28,390 nucleotides of DNA from an uncultured Clostridium sp. GTDB lineage: Bacteria; Bacillota; Clostridia; Clostridiales; Clostridiaceae. The stretch covers positions 1-28,390 of the forward strand of contig URKQ01000042.1 of NCBI GenBank assembly GCA_900548455.1, given 5' to 3'. The stretch's first letter is position 1. Each line of letters begins with the position of its first letter. A program made the position numbers and the translations under genes. Of the stretch, positions 7,934-15,843 are shown in pieces. Below the pieces are notes generated by a model that ran no database searches, was not told the DNA's origin, and saw nothing but the letters and a program-made list of their open reading frames with translations.

Positions 7934-9934
7934 CTACTTAACCAATGTCCACTTTCCTGTTTCTATTATATCCGTAGCAGTCATTGCTCTACTTTCAACA
8001 AAACTATCACCTAGAGAAAATATCAGATCTAATACATCTTTATTTTTATCTTTTTTAATTTCATCTTCAGTAAGTGTTAACCCAACACCTTGTCCTGTTC
8101 CTGTAATATTTATATCTTTCATTGATACCATCATTCCGTTAAATCCTGTTTTTGAATTACAATTTATATTCCCTTTTGAGATAACTATATATTTTCTATC
8201 CTTACTGTAATCGGCAACTTTTTGATTATCAATCTTAATTTCACTAGATGTAATATCTATAGTTTTTTCTTCATTATTATTAAGAATTACAACTATCCCA
8301 GAGTCCTTTAGATCAATTAGATTTCCCTTCTCTTCTATTAAAATATCTACACCTTTCCAATTAATCTGATTTTCAACAGTTTTTTTAGCACTTCCATAGT
8401 AAAAATCATCTTCCTTGTAATTACCGTCTATTCCCATGTTATAAACTTCTTTTACAAAAGCTTTTTTCTGTTCCAATAGTTGATTTGTAGCTTTTTTATC
8501 GTTTAAAACTTTACCCTTCGAATTTACATAAGCTCCTGCTGCATAAGTATTACTTGGAAGACTTATACCTTCAGTTCTAAGTTTAAACTCATCACTATAT
8601 GCTTTAAAATGCTCTGCCTTATCCTCTAATGTAAGGTTATTTCCCTTTGAATCTTTAGTAATAAGCATTAATGGACTAATATACTCAAATTGATTAGACG
8701 AATAATCCTTATCTATAATCGGAATAGAATAAGCTTTATAATTTCCTTTATAAGCTACAGATTCCCCTGTTTGATATGCCCTATTATCAGTATTAATATA
8801 AGCCACTCCCATTACATAAGCGTTGCTATTTACACTTAATTTAGCCTGATCTTTAGGCCAAGTCATGGAATTTATAATAATTGAACTGGAACTTCTTACT
8901 TCTTTACCTAATACATCAACATTTCTATCATTAAAAGCATATAAATTATCAACCTCTAGCTTAGCATCTCCACATCCAACTACTAAATCATTAGCTAGAT
9001 ATAAGTTTGCTTTTTCTCCACTAAAAACAGATCCCATCTTTGAATCCATATTAACTGTATTACCTAATAAAATATTCTCTGCATAAATATTCCTTGATTC
9101 TGAATCATGAAGAACCTGTGCATTTCCTTCTAAACCGATGGAAATGTTAGAAGCAGTATAGATGTTTCCTGCAAATTTTACCGCGGAATCTTCAATTTCA
9201 ATTCCACCTTTATATTTATTGGCTACAGTTCTATTACTCTCACTATTTCCTTTAATCCATATATCATCTTTAATTATGGTATCTTTAGAACCTTTTACTC
9301 TTAAATCACCATCTGCCGCCATGGAATAATTAATAATAGGACTTAATTCACCATCAACTGTAAATCTATCTTTATATGATTGAGGAATCTTTATCTTATA
9401 CGTTACTTTAACTGTTCTATTTTTTTTATTTTCATCTTCAAATGTAGAAGTTATAGTGAAATTTTTATCTTCTAATTCTGCCTTACTCTCAAGTTCTCCT
9501 TTAATTTCAGCCTTTGATCCATTTATCTCATATGTCCTTGACACCTCACTCTCAAGCCCATTTTCTTTTTCAGTCAAATATTTTACAAATTCCTTTTTAA
9601 ACTTATCGTTTCTATCTTTTAAGGATACTTCTAACTTTTCTTCTTTTTCTTCACCACTTTTAGCATCTACTTTAAGTGTTTTAGTTGATTTCAAACCATC
9701 TGCTTCTTTCGCACCATGTGCTATAGCATCATCAATTACCTTGCACATCACAACATAGGCCTCATCTATTCCAGACTCTGCACCGTATAAGTTTTTAATT
9801 CTTTCATTTTCTTCTTTTCTTAGCTTGTAGTTGGCTGTTACAACACCTAAAATTGAAGTTCCAAGGATAGTTAATATACCAAAAATAGCTATAACCATCA
9901 ATAAGGAAGAGCCCTTCTTTTTACGTCTTTTCAC
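7934..9934 (-). CDS. Large PilX/GspK-like pilus protein without Glu5
   Basis: 666 residues, GTG start at 9934 preceded by AGGGGGGA. The N-terminus MKRRKKKG-SSLLMVIAIFGILTILGTSIL resembles a prepilin, but mature position 5 is Met, not Glu. The pattern YGAESGIDEAY at about 49-59 is typical of PilX N-terminal family proteins. The remaining 600 residues form a large exported domain, with runs of short beta-like repeats in the middle (about 200-350). In type II secretion GspK, and in C. difficile pili PilK, a large pilin-like protein lacking Glu5 sits at the tip; by analogy this is the likely tip subunit. It lies between two minor prepilins, 1 base or less before the next gene. Confidence 0.82.
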   Translation of the reverse strand: MKRRKKKGSSLLMVIAIFGILTILGTSILGVVTANYKLRKEENERIKNLYGAESGIDEAYVVMCKVIDDAIAHGAKEADGLKSTKTLKVDAKSGEEKEEKLEVSLKDRNDKFKKEFVKYLTEKENGLESEVSRTYEINGSKAEIKGELESKAELEDKNFTITSTFEDENKKNRTVKVTYKIKIPQSYKDRFTVDGELSPIINYSMAADGDLRVKGSKDTIIKDDIWIKGNSESNRTVANKYKGGIEIEDSAVKFAGNIYTASNISIGLEGNAQVLHDSESRNIYAENILLGNTVNMDSKMGSVFSGEKANLYLANDLVVGCGDAKLEVDNLYAFNDRNVDVLGKEVRSSSSIIINSMTWPKDQAKLSVNSNAYVMGVAYINTDNRAYQTGESVAYKGNYKAYSIPIIDKDYSSNQFEYISPLMLITKDSKGNNLTLEDKAEHFKAYSDEFKLRTEGISLPSNTYAAGAYVNSKGKVLNDKKATNQLLEQKKAFVKEVYNMGIDGNYKEDDFYYGSAKKTVENQINWKGVDILIEEKGNLIDLKDSGIVVILNNNEEKTIDITSSEIKIDNQKVADYSKDRKYIVISKGNINCNSKTGFNGMMVSMKDINITGTGQGVGLTLTEDEIKKDKNKDVLDLIFSLGDSFVESRAMTATDIIETGKWTLVK

Positions 9935-9971
9935 TATTTTCCCCCCTCTACATTTACAAATTAAAATAAAT

Positions 9972-10859
9972 CTATTTAATCATAGTAAAACTAGTACTTT
10001 CTAATTGTTTTTCACCTTTTATTGCACTTAATGTAACTTCATAAGTTATTAAATTTGATATATTCTCCTTTGTTAATCCACTTATGATATTTACATTTCC
10101 TTCTAGGGATAATAAACTAATATCATCACGACTTGCAATTCCATCATCTTTAAAAAGATATATATTAAGCTCTTTTCCTTCTACGCTCTTTAACTTTAAG
10201 TCAAGTTTTTCTGCTTCATTATTGTTTAAATATAAGAGTATGCTGTCTGAATTATAAGCTTTTGTTTTAAGATGTTCATAAAACTGTTCACTACCGTTTT
10301 TATTAATACAAGTCACCTTAATATTTTCATTATTGAGTTTAGAAATCTTTAAAATCATATCCTTAACACTTCTAGTAACCGAAGTATTTATGTTTTCTAC
10401 GGCTTCAGATAATTTCTTATTACTATCATACTCTGAAATTGCAACCCTCTTTGATTCACCATCATAGTAAATTGCCCCGGTAATTTCAGTATCTCCTATG
10501 CTATTAGAAACCTCTTCACCCTCACTCAGTACTGTTTTTTTAATGGTTCCTTCTATTTTTATATCTTTGTTATTACTATCACTTATTGAAAAAGCTCCAC
10601 CCACATCTTTAACTACATATACTCCATTACCTACCTCTATCTTTTCATCAACATTCTTAGGTAAATCTACTAATTTAATATTTTCTATTACTTCCTGCAA
10701 CTTAAGACCGGCTTGTTGTTTATCCTCGCCGGCCTTATTAATCTTCACAGATCCTAAAACTAAATTTGATATTGGAATTATTAAAATAGCTATTAAAGCT
10801 AAACTTATAACTAATTCTAAAAGGGTGAACCCCTTATTCTTTGCTGAAACTTTCCTCAT
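9972..10859 (-). CDS. Type IV minor prepilin (PilV-like position)
   Basis: 295 residues from the ATG at 10859, chosen because GGAGG lies 8 bases upstream; the longer reading from 10874 would start inside that site. Leader MRKVSAKNKG, then FTLLELVISLALIAILIIPI, with Gly before cleavage and Glu5. The first 40 mature residues are the standard pilin helix. The globular part is about 240 residues, larger than an ordinary pilin, and acidic/lysine-rich. It begins about 20 bp after the pilO stop codon. Likely a minor pilin that takes part in priming or tip complexes with the two following pilin-like proteins. Confidence 0.87.
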   Translation of the reverse strand: MRKVSAKNKGFTLLELVISLALIAILIIPISNLVLGSVKINKAGEDKQQAGLKLQEVIENIKLVDLPKNVDEKIEVGNGVYVVKDVGGAFSISDSNNKDIKIEGTIKKTVLSEGEEVSNSIGDTEITGAIYYDGESKRVAISEYDSNKKLSEAVENINTSVTRSVKDMILKISKLNNENIKVTCINKNGSEQFYEHLKTKAYNSDSILLYLNNNEAEKLDLKLKSVEGKELNIYLFKDDGIASRDDISLLSLEGNVNIISGLTKENISNLITYEVTLSAIKGEKQLESTSFTMIK

Positions 10860-10879
10860 TCCTTCAGCCTCCATCCATA

Positions 10880-12109
10880 CTATTTCACATAGTATTTAGC
10901 ATTTCCACTAGTGTTAACTGTAACTCTAGGGTTGCTTTTATCCTCATCCATAACTACTATTTCTGTAACTTTAGATGTAGTGTTACTAGTTACATTTATA
11001 TTTACGCTAACCTTATCCTCTGCTCCAAGTCTTGAAGATGAATATACTCCTATTTTTATACTTCCTTCACCTGGATTTACCTCTACACCATTTTCATTAT
11101 AATTTGAAGGATAACTTGAGTTACCAGTTTTATACTTCACATAGTACTTACCGTTTTCTTCATTAATCTCTATATCTACATCTACCTTTTCATTCTTATC
11201 AAAGTAAATATATGTGTCCCTAGTTACATCACTTTCTTTTCCCATGGCCATACTAGGTAAATCAGAATTGCTGCCATTAACAGACATTACAAAATCATAT
11301 TTCTTTTCTTCATCTCCCCTAGATGAAGTTGAAACTGTACTATCTGACTTAAATGGGTTTGATTTTCCATAGGTATTATTTAATGTCCAATCAAGGTATT
11401 TTCCGTCCTCATCTGTAAATTTAGGTATGGAATAAAACTCTAAATTCACATTCCCTGCAACTTGATCATCTCCAGTTGAAGTAAGTGCAACATTAGGTAG
11501 TGCTATAAGCCTTGCATAATCGGATAATAGCTTTATAAACTTAGTTGCATTTTCATAGGACCCAGTAAAGTCCACTCCCACTTGCATTTGTTCAACAAAT
11601 AATGATTCCACAGGTATATCAGTTTTCTCACCCTTATTAGAATCTGTGTTATTACTATCTTTATCTTCATCACTTAACTTTCTAAGTTCATCAGCAGGTT
11701 CTTTTAATGAAGGTTCACCTTTAACCTCTTCCTTCTCAGCTTCTTCTCCAAAATATTTTGCAATATTAGCTACTGTTACTTCAGAAAAAGATAAACTTCC
11801 CTTAATTTCTGCTTTATCTAACAAATCATTTATCTCTATGATAATTTTATCTTGATAAAGCTTAGGATAAAGTTTCATTGATTTTGCTTCTATGCTTTCT
11901 TTGCAAATCTTAATATTTGTATCGTTTTTTTCCATATTCTTAATGCTAGTAACCATATTGTTATAGGTACCCTCTACAGATTCCTTTTTAGTTTTTAGAT
12001 TTTCAACTCTTTCTCTTTGCTTTATAAATACAAGCTCATAATAGGCAACTCCTACAAGGAAAAAGGCAAGTAATATTACTAATATTTTTTCTCTTTTACT
12101 TAGTTTCAT
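10880..12109 (-). CDS. pilO: PilO-like pilus alignment protein with long C-terminal extension
   Basis: 409 residues. A short cytoplasmic tail and one membrane helix (about 8-28, ILVILLAFFLVGVAYYELVF) are followed by a coiled coil (about 30-75) and an extracytoplasmic region with the PilO-type pattern near residues 170-235 (VGVDFTGSYENATKFIKLLSDYARL). PilO pairs with PilN and links the membrane machinery to the pilus. Usual PilO is about 200 residues, so roughly 165 C-terminal residues are extra; they look beta-rich and end at KYYVK. The gene overlaps pilN by 14 bp and has GGAGG 9 bases before its ATG, which indicates coupled translation. Confidence 0.85.
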   Translation of the reverse strand: MKLSKREKILVILLAFFLVGVAYYELVFIKQRERVENLKTKKESVEGTYNNMVTSIKNMEKNDTNIKICKESIEAKSMKLYPKLYQDKIIIEINDLLDKAEIKGSLSFSEVTVANIAKYFGEEAEKEEVKGEPSLKEPADELRKLSDEDKDSNNTDSNKGEKTDIPVESLFVEQMQVGVDFTGSYENATKFIKLLSDYARLIALPNVALTSTGDDQVAGNVNLEFYSIPKFTDEDGKYLDWTLNNTYGKSNPFKSDSTVSTSSRGDEEKKYDFVMSVNGSNSDLPSMAMGKESDVTRDTYIYFDKNEKVDVDIEINEENGKYYVKYKTGNSSYPSNYNENGVEVNPGEGSIKIGVYSSSRLGAEDKVSVNINVTSNTTSKVTEIVVMDEDKSNPRVTVNTSGNAKYYVK

Positions 12110-12668
12110 TGTAATATTCCTCCTTTAATCCACAGTTTATATCAAAAGTAAATACTTCATTATTATCAGCCATATCTGATGCAATTGTGGAAATATGTGT
12201 GTCTTCAATAAATCCTAGCTCCCCTAGATTATGTTGAAACTCTGCAATAGCAACTCTACTAGTAGCCCTAGCACTTATAGTAACTATTCCACCTTCCACA
12301 TTTATTGAACTTAAATATACCTCTTTAGGTATAGAATAGCTTATATCTCTAAGTAAATAGGGTTTAATTTTATCTCTGTCAGATATAAGTACATAAATAT
12401 CATTTAAAGTGTCATTATAACTTGTATATGCACTACTTTCCTTTGCATTTTGAAGGCTTTTATTATATTCAGCTACAAATTCTTTATCTTTCATCTTAGT
12501 ATTCAAATCCTCTATAGCACCTTTAGTTCTTCCTATGGAAATGCAGTTAAAAATCAATGTAGTGCCAATAAATAAACCTACAATTGTTGCTCCTCCAATT
12601 AAAACCTTTTTACTTACATTATCAATCTCTTGCTTTGTAGTACTTTGAAAAAAGTTTAAATCCATCAT
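12096..12668 (-). CDS. pilN: PilN-like pilus assembly protein
   Basis: 190 residues. The N-terminal peptide MMDLNFFQ corresponds in position to the short INLLP-type motif by which PilN binds PilM. One membrane helix follows (about 24-46, VLIGGATIVGLFIGTTLIFNC), then a coiled-coil stretch (50-85) and the small ferredoxin-like PilN domain with SIPKEVYLSSINVEGGIVTISARA. Single-pass protein that joins cytoplasmic PilM to PilO. It starts 10 bp after pilM and overlaps pilO. Confidence 0.9.
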   Translation of the reverse strand: MMDLNFFQSTTKQEIDNVSKKVLIGGATIVGLFIGTTLIFNCISIGRTKGAIEDLNTKMKDKEFVAEYNKSLQNAKESSAYTSYNDTLNDIYVLISDRDKIKPYLLRDISYSIPKEVYLSSINVEGGIVTISARATSRVAIAEFQHNLGELGFIEDTHISTIASDMADNNEVFTFDINCGLKEEYYNETK

Positions 12669-12678
12669 AAAATATCAC

Positions 12679-13896
12679 CTACAATCTTATTAGTGCGCCA
12701 AGTGCATTAATATACTCTTCCACCGTTGCCACCTTAGTATTATCAGCAAATTCAAGGTTATCTACCGTTAAAATATTAGTTGTAGCTATGCCTATTCTAC
12801 TCTGAAAATACTCTGCTATCCCTTTAATCTTTGAGGATCCACCATACAAATAAATATGTTCAATATTTTTCCCACTAGTTTTACTAGCATAAAATTGAAT
12901 AATTCTATTCACATTATCTATCCAATCATCCACAATTCTTATAACACCATTGGATAACTTGCTTTCCTCATTCTTTTCCATATCTAAGGACTTAACTTTA
13001 ATTCTCTCTGCTTCTTCATTTGATATATTTTCAAGAGCCATAATAAGTTCATTTATTTCATTACCACCCATTGGAAGAACTCTAATAAAGTCAAGTTTTC
13101 CATTATTAATAATGGAGATATTAATAGTATTAGCTCCCATATCTAGGTACATATTAATTGCTTCACCATTAATTAAATCTGAGTTAAAGAACTTAGCTCC
13201 ACTGGCAATTTTCCTTACACAGTTATTAGTTATATCAAGAGCATATGGATTTAAAAGAGTCTTTTCTCCTAATTCTCTATATTTATCAATCATTTCCTTT
13301 GGGTAAATAACTGCTAAAACCTTTTGCTTTTCTATACCTTCTTCTACTACATCTGCAATCTTCATATATTGCACATCATAGTTATTTAAATTAATAAATA
13401 AATATTGTTGAATCTCATACTTTACAAGGTTACTAAACTCTTCTTCATTATCTACATAAGGTAATGTAAGTTCTCTACTTATTATTGTTGAAGAGGAAGA
13501 AACAAAGGCCAAATTCTTAGTTTTTATCTTGCCTTCTTTAAGTGCTCCTTGTAAATACATTGAAAGCACATCAGTCTCTTCTAATACACCATCCTTAATG
13601 GCATTTTCCTTTGTCGGAACCTTATACATATTAAAAATCTGGAGTTTTCCATTTTTATTAGCTTTACCTTCAACTATCTTAGTGTAGCTTGTCCCAATAT
13701 CCACAGACACCAATCTAACACTTTGAAGTTTTTCCACTGCCTCAACTCTAGTTTTATTTTTCTTACCCTTAAAAATATCACTAAAGTTAATTTCTTTATT
13801 CCAAATGGATTCTTTTTTACCTTTATTTAAAACTTCCCCACTATCAATACTTTTACTTGTAACTTCATCAACTCTATTTTTATTTAATAAACTCAA
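12679..13896 (-). CDS. pilM: PilM-like actin-fold pilus assembly ATPase
   Basis: Cytoplasmic actin-like protein that binds PilN and connects it with the motor. Visible motifs are phosphate 1 (SVDIGTSYTKIVEG, about residues 48-62), phosphate 2 (MYLDMGANTINISI, about 250) and the adenosine motif (YLYGGSSKIKGI, about 352). An N-terminal extension of about 40 residues precedes the fold. The start is uncertain: a GTG at 13905 sits on top of the AAAGGAA site, whereas a TTG at 13896 is correctly spaced from it, so the latter is used here. Upstream lies the hairpin that separates the major pilin from pilMNO. Confidence 0.9.
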   Translation of the reverse strand: MSLLNKNRVDEVTSKSIDSGEVLNKGKKESIWNKEINFSDIFKGKKNKTRVEAVEKLQSVRLVSVDIGTSYTKIVEGKANKNGKLQIFNMYKVPTKENAIKDGVLEETDVLSMYLQGALKEGKIKTKNLAFVSSSSTIISRELTLPYVDNEEEFSNLVKYEIQQYLFINLNNYDVQYMKIADVVEEGIEKQKVLAVIYPKEMIDKYRELGEKTLLNPYALDITNNCVRKIASGAKFFNSDLINGEAINMYLDMGANTINISIINNGKLDFIRVLPMGGNEINELIMALENISNEEAERIKVKSLDMEKNEESKLSNGVIRIVDDWIDNVNRIIQFYASKTSGKNIEHIYLYGGSSKIKGIAEYFQSRIGIATTNILTVDNLEFADNTKVATVEEYINALGALIRL

Positions 13897-14000
13897 AGGT
13901 TCCACTTCCTTTCACTTTTTAAACTAATAACTAAAAACTAAAAATTAAATAAATTTAATTCTCACTTTTTAATCATTAACTAAATTTCTTTTCTTTTAAA

Positions 14001-14034
14001 ACATAAGTGAAAGCCATGTAGCTTACACTTATGT
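14001..14034 (-). terminator. Hairpin between the major pilin gene and pilM
   Basis: ACATAAGTG (14001-14009) pairs with CACTTATGT (14026-14034), and inside this AAGC pairs with GCTT after one mismatch. A short T-run follows on the minus strand. It probably ends a fraction of transcripts after the pilin gene or protects the pilin mRNA 3' end, giving more pilin than PilM/N/O. The plus-strand side has a stronger T6 run, but no plus-strand gene is near. Confidence 0.6.
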
Positions 14035-14049
14035 TTTTTGTTTTAAAAA

Positions 14050-14502
14050 TTATTTTATTGTAACAACCTCTATTGTGCCATCTTTATTGACTTTTATTGA
14101 ATATTTTGTAGCATCATCTTCTGTATGTGTTACTTTACCATCTGAGATTGTAAACGCTTTGCCCTGTGGAGCTTTAACTTCTCCTAATGCTTCCTTAATT
14201 GCATCCTCGCCTGTAAGCAAATCTACCTTATCAGGTTCCTCAACCTTGTCAACTTTTCCATTTGAAAATGTAACATTTAAAACAGCATCATCAGTAACCT
14301 TGACTGTTTCATCTGAAACTAGCATTAATACTGCTCTGTCTATTGTTTCACAACTTTGCTCGTCTGCTTTATTTGCTGAGTTCTTTTTAACTGCTGTAAA
14401 ATTTGGTATAGCTATTAAAGCTATAATAGCCATAACTGCTAGAACTATAATAAGTTCTATTAATGAAAATCCTTTTTTCTTACCATTTTTTCTTTTAATC
14501 AT
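14050..14502 (-). CDS. pilA: Major type IV pilin
   Basis: 150 residues from the ATG at 14502, which has AGGAGGAGA upstream; longer readings to 14583 lack a ribosome binding site. Leader MIKRKNGKKKG, then FSLIELIIVLAVMAIIALIAIPNF, an almost ideal type IV pilin N-terminus with Glu5. The globular domain of about 100 residues has one Cys, hence no disulfide loop, and ends in a beta-hairpin-like KYSIKVNKDGTIEVVTIK. It lies between pilC and pilM, is the smallest pilin of the cluster and has its own structured leader and a hairpin behind it, consistent with the most highly expressed subunit. Confidence 0.92.
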   Translation of the reverse strand: MIKRKNGKKKGFSLIELIIVLAVMAIIALIAIPNFTAVKKNSANKADEQSCETIDRAVLMLVSDETVKVTDDAVLNVTFSNGKVDKVEEPDKVDLLTGEDAIKEALGEVKAPQGKAFTISDGKVTHTEDDATKYSIKVNKDGTIEVVTIK

Positions 14503-14539
14503 AATAAATTCTCCTCCTAATATAATAAATTCTTTATAT

Positions 14540-14580
14540 CTCAAAGCATTAATAGCCTTTGAGCTACAATGCTTAGAAAA
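14540..14580 (-). promoter_or_regulatory. Two overlapping alternative hairpins in the pilin leader
   Basis: In the 120 bp between pilC and the major pilin start, CTCAAAG pairs perfectly with CTTTGAG, and AAGCATT pairs perfectly with AATGCTT. The arms overlap, so the two helices cannot form together. It may be an mRNA-stability or processing element, or a chance structure in AT-rich DNA. It does not match c-di-GMP-I or -II aptamers. Confidence 0.4.
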
Positions 14581-14625
14581 CAACTCCCATAAATTTTAAA
14601 CTTTTAATTTTAAATTTTAAATTAT

Positions 14626-15831
14626 TTAGAACATAGTGTTATACATTGAGAACATTGGTGTTAATATTGATATAATTAAAAATCCAACTATTACTCCCAT
14701 AATGATTATCATCACTGGCTCTAGCGTTGCTGTAAAGTTTGATATAGCTCTATCTAACTCTTCATCATAAAAATCTGCTGTTTTACTTAAAATTCCATCA
14801 ATATCTCCTGATTCTTCTCCAATTTTTATCATGGAGCTGAGCATTGGTGGAAAGATTGACTCTACCCTTAAGGCTTCTGATAAAGCTTCCCCAACTAGTA
14901 CCTTTTCTTTTACGGCTTCCAGTCTTTCCTCTGCATATTTATTATCTAGCACTCCTGAAACTACATCTAAGGATTTATTCATTGAAAGTCCGGCTCCTAA
15001 AACTGTAGCAATACCTCTTGAAAATCTTGATACTATGGTTTTTCTTGCTAGATCTTTAAATAAAGAATGTTTTAATTTAAAAACACTTTTTTTATACTGA
15101 CCTACCTTCGTTTTTGTGTAATAACGCTTACAAAGCATAACTACTGCAAAAATCCCAATTACAATCACTATAAGATAATCTTTTATAAAGGTAGAGAAAG
15201 CTAAAAGTCCTCTAGTTAACAAAGGAAGTTCATATTCTGAGCTTTCAAACATATCTACAAACATAGGCATTAAATAAACTAAAATAAAAGTTACTATGGC
15301 CACTGTTACAACAGATAAAACCGCTGGATATATCATGGCATTTTTAATTTTTCCATTCATCTTCGTCTGATTTTCATAATATATAGCCATTCTGTTCATT
15401 ATGGAATCAAGAGTTCCGCTGTTCTCACCAACTTCTATCATGCTAATCAAAAGCTTTGGAAAATCATTTTCATACTTACCTATAGCAACAGATAATTCTT
15501 CACCTTTTCTTATATCTTCATTTACCTTTGGAAGAATTTCTCTAAGTTTTTTATTTGGTATTTGTTCAGCTAATACCGTCATGGAATAAGTTAGCGATAC
15601 CCCAGCTTCTAACATAGTAGCTAGTTGTCTACAAAATATAGATAAGTCCTTTGTATTAATCTTTTTTCTTCTTAGTACAATTTCCTTACTTCCAACAACT
15701 TCTTCAACTCTAAGGGGTGAATATCCATTAGAAGCAATTACATTATAAATTTCCTCTTTGGAATTTGCTCTATGGGAGCCTTCCATTATTTCTCCCTTAG
15801 GATTTATGGCCTTATATTTAAACTCTGCCAA
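14626..15831 (-). CDS. pilC: Type IV pilus inner-membrane platform protein PilC
   Basis: 401 residues, GspF/PilC family. TTG start at 15831 with AAGGAGG correctly spaced. The N-terminus MAEFKYKAINPKGEIMEG is characteristic. Two type II secretion F domains follow (about 67-190 and 270-395), each with the pattern LATMLEAGVSLTYSM or IATVLGAGLSMNKSL and a later GEESG/GENSG motif. Membrane helices are at about 165-190, 215-235 and 370-395. It anchors the PilB motor at the membrane and is thought to rotate pilins into the growing pilus. It begins 12 bp after the pilB stop. Confidence 0.95.
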   Translation of the reverse strand: MAEFKYKAINPKGEIMEGSHRANSKEEIYNVIASNGYSPLRVEEVVGSKEIVLRRKKINTKDLSIFCRQLATMLEAGVSLTYSMTVLAEQIPNKKLREILPKVNEDIRKGEELSVAIGKYENDFPKLLISMIEVGENSGTLDSIMNRMAIYYENQTKMNGKIKNAMIYPAVLSVVTVAIVTFILVYLMPMFVDMFESSEYELPLLTRGLLAFSTFIKDYLIVIVIGIFAVVMLCKRYYTKTKVGQYKKSVFKLKHSLFKDLARKTIVSRFSRGIATVLGAGLSMNKSLDVVSGVLDNKYAEERLEAVKEKVLVGEALSEALRVESIFPPMLSSMIKIGEESGDIDGILSKTADFYDEELDRAISNFTATLEPVMIIIMGVIVGFLIISILTPMFSMYNTMF

Positions 15832-15843
15832 AGGTCTCCCTCC

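Noticed and set aside
7845..8210. 121-codon plus-strand reading frame across two pilin-like genes
   Set aside because: Antisense shadow of the 3' end of the 666-residue gene and the start of the next prepilin; composition is that of reverse-complemented AT-rich coding DNA.
14075..14599. 174-codon plus-strand reading frame opposite the major pilin
   Set aside because: It is the antisense of a clear pilin gene, has no ribosome binding site and is low-complexity Ser/Ala/Ile sequence.
14503..14625. c-di-GMP riboswitch directly before the major pilin
   Set aside because: The leader has hairpins but none of the conserved class I or class II aptamer bases; the only convincing aptamer is before pilD.
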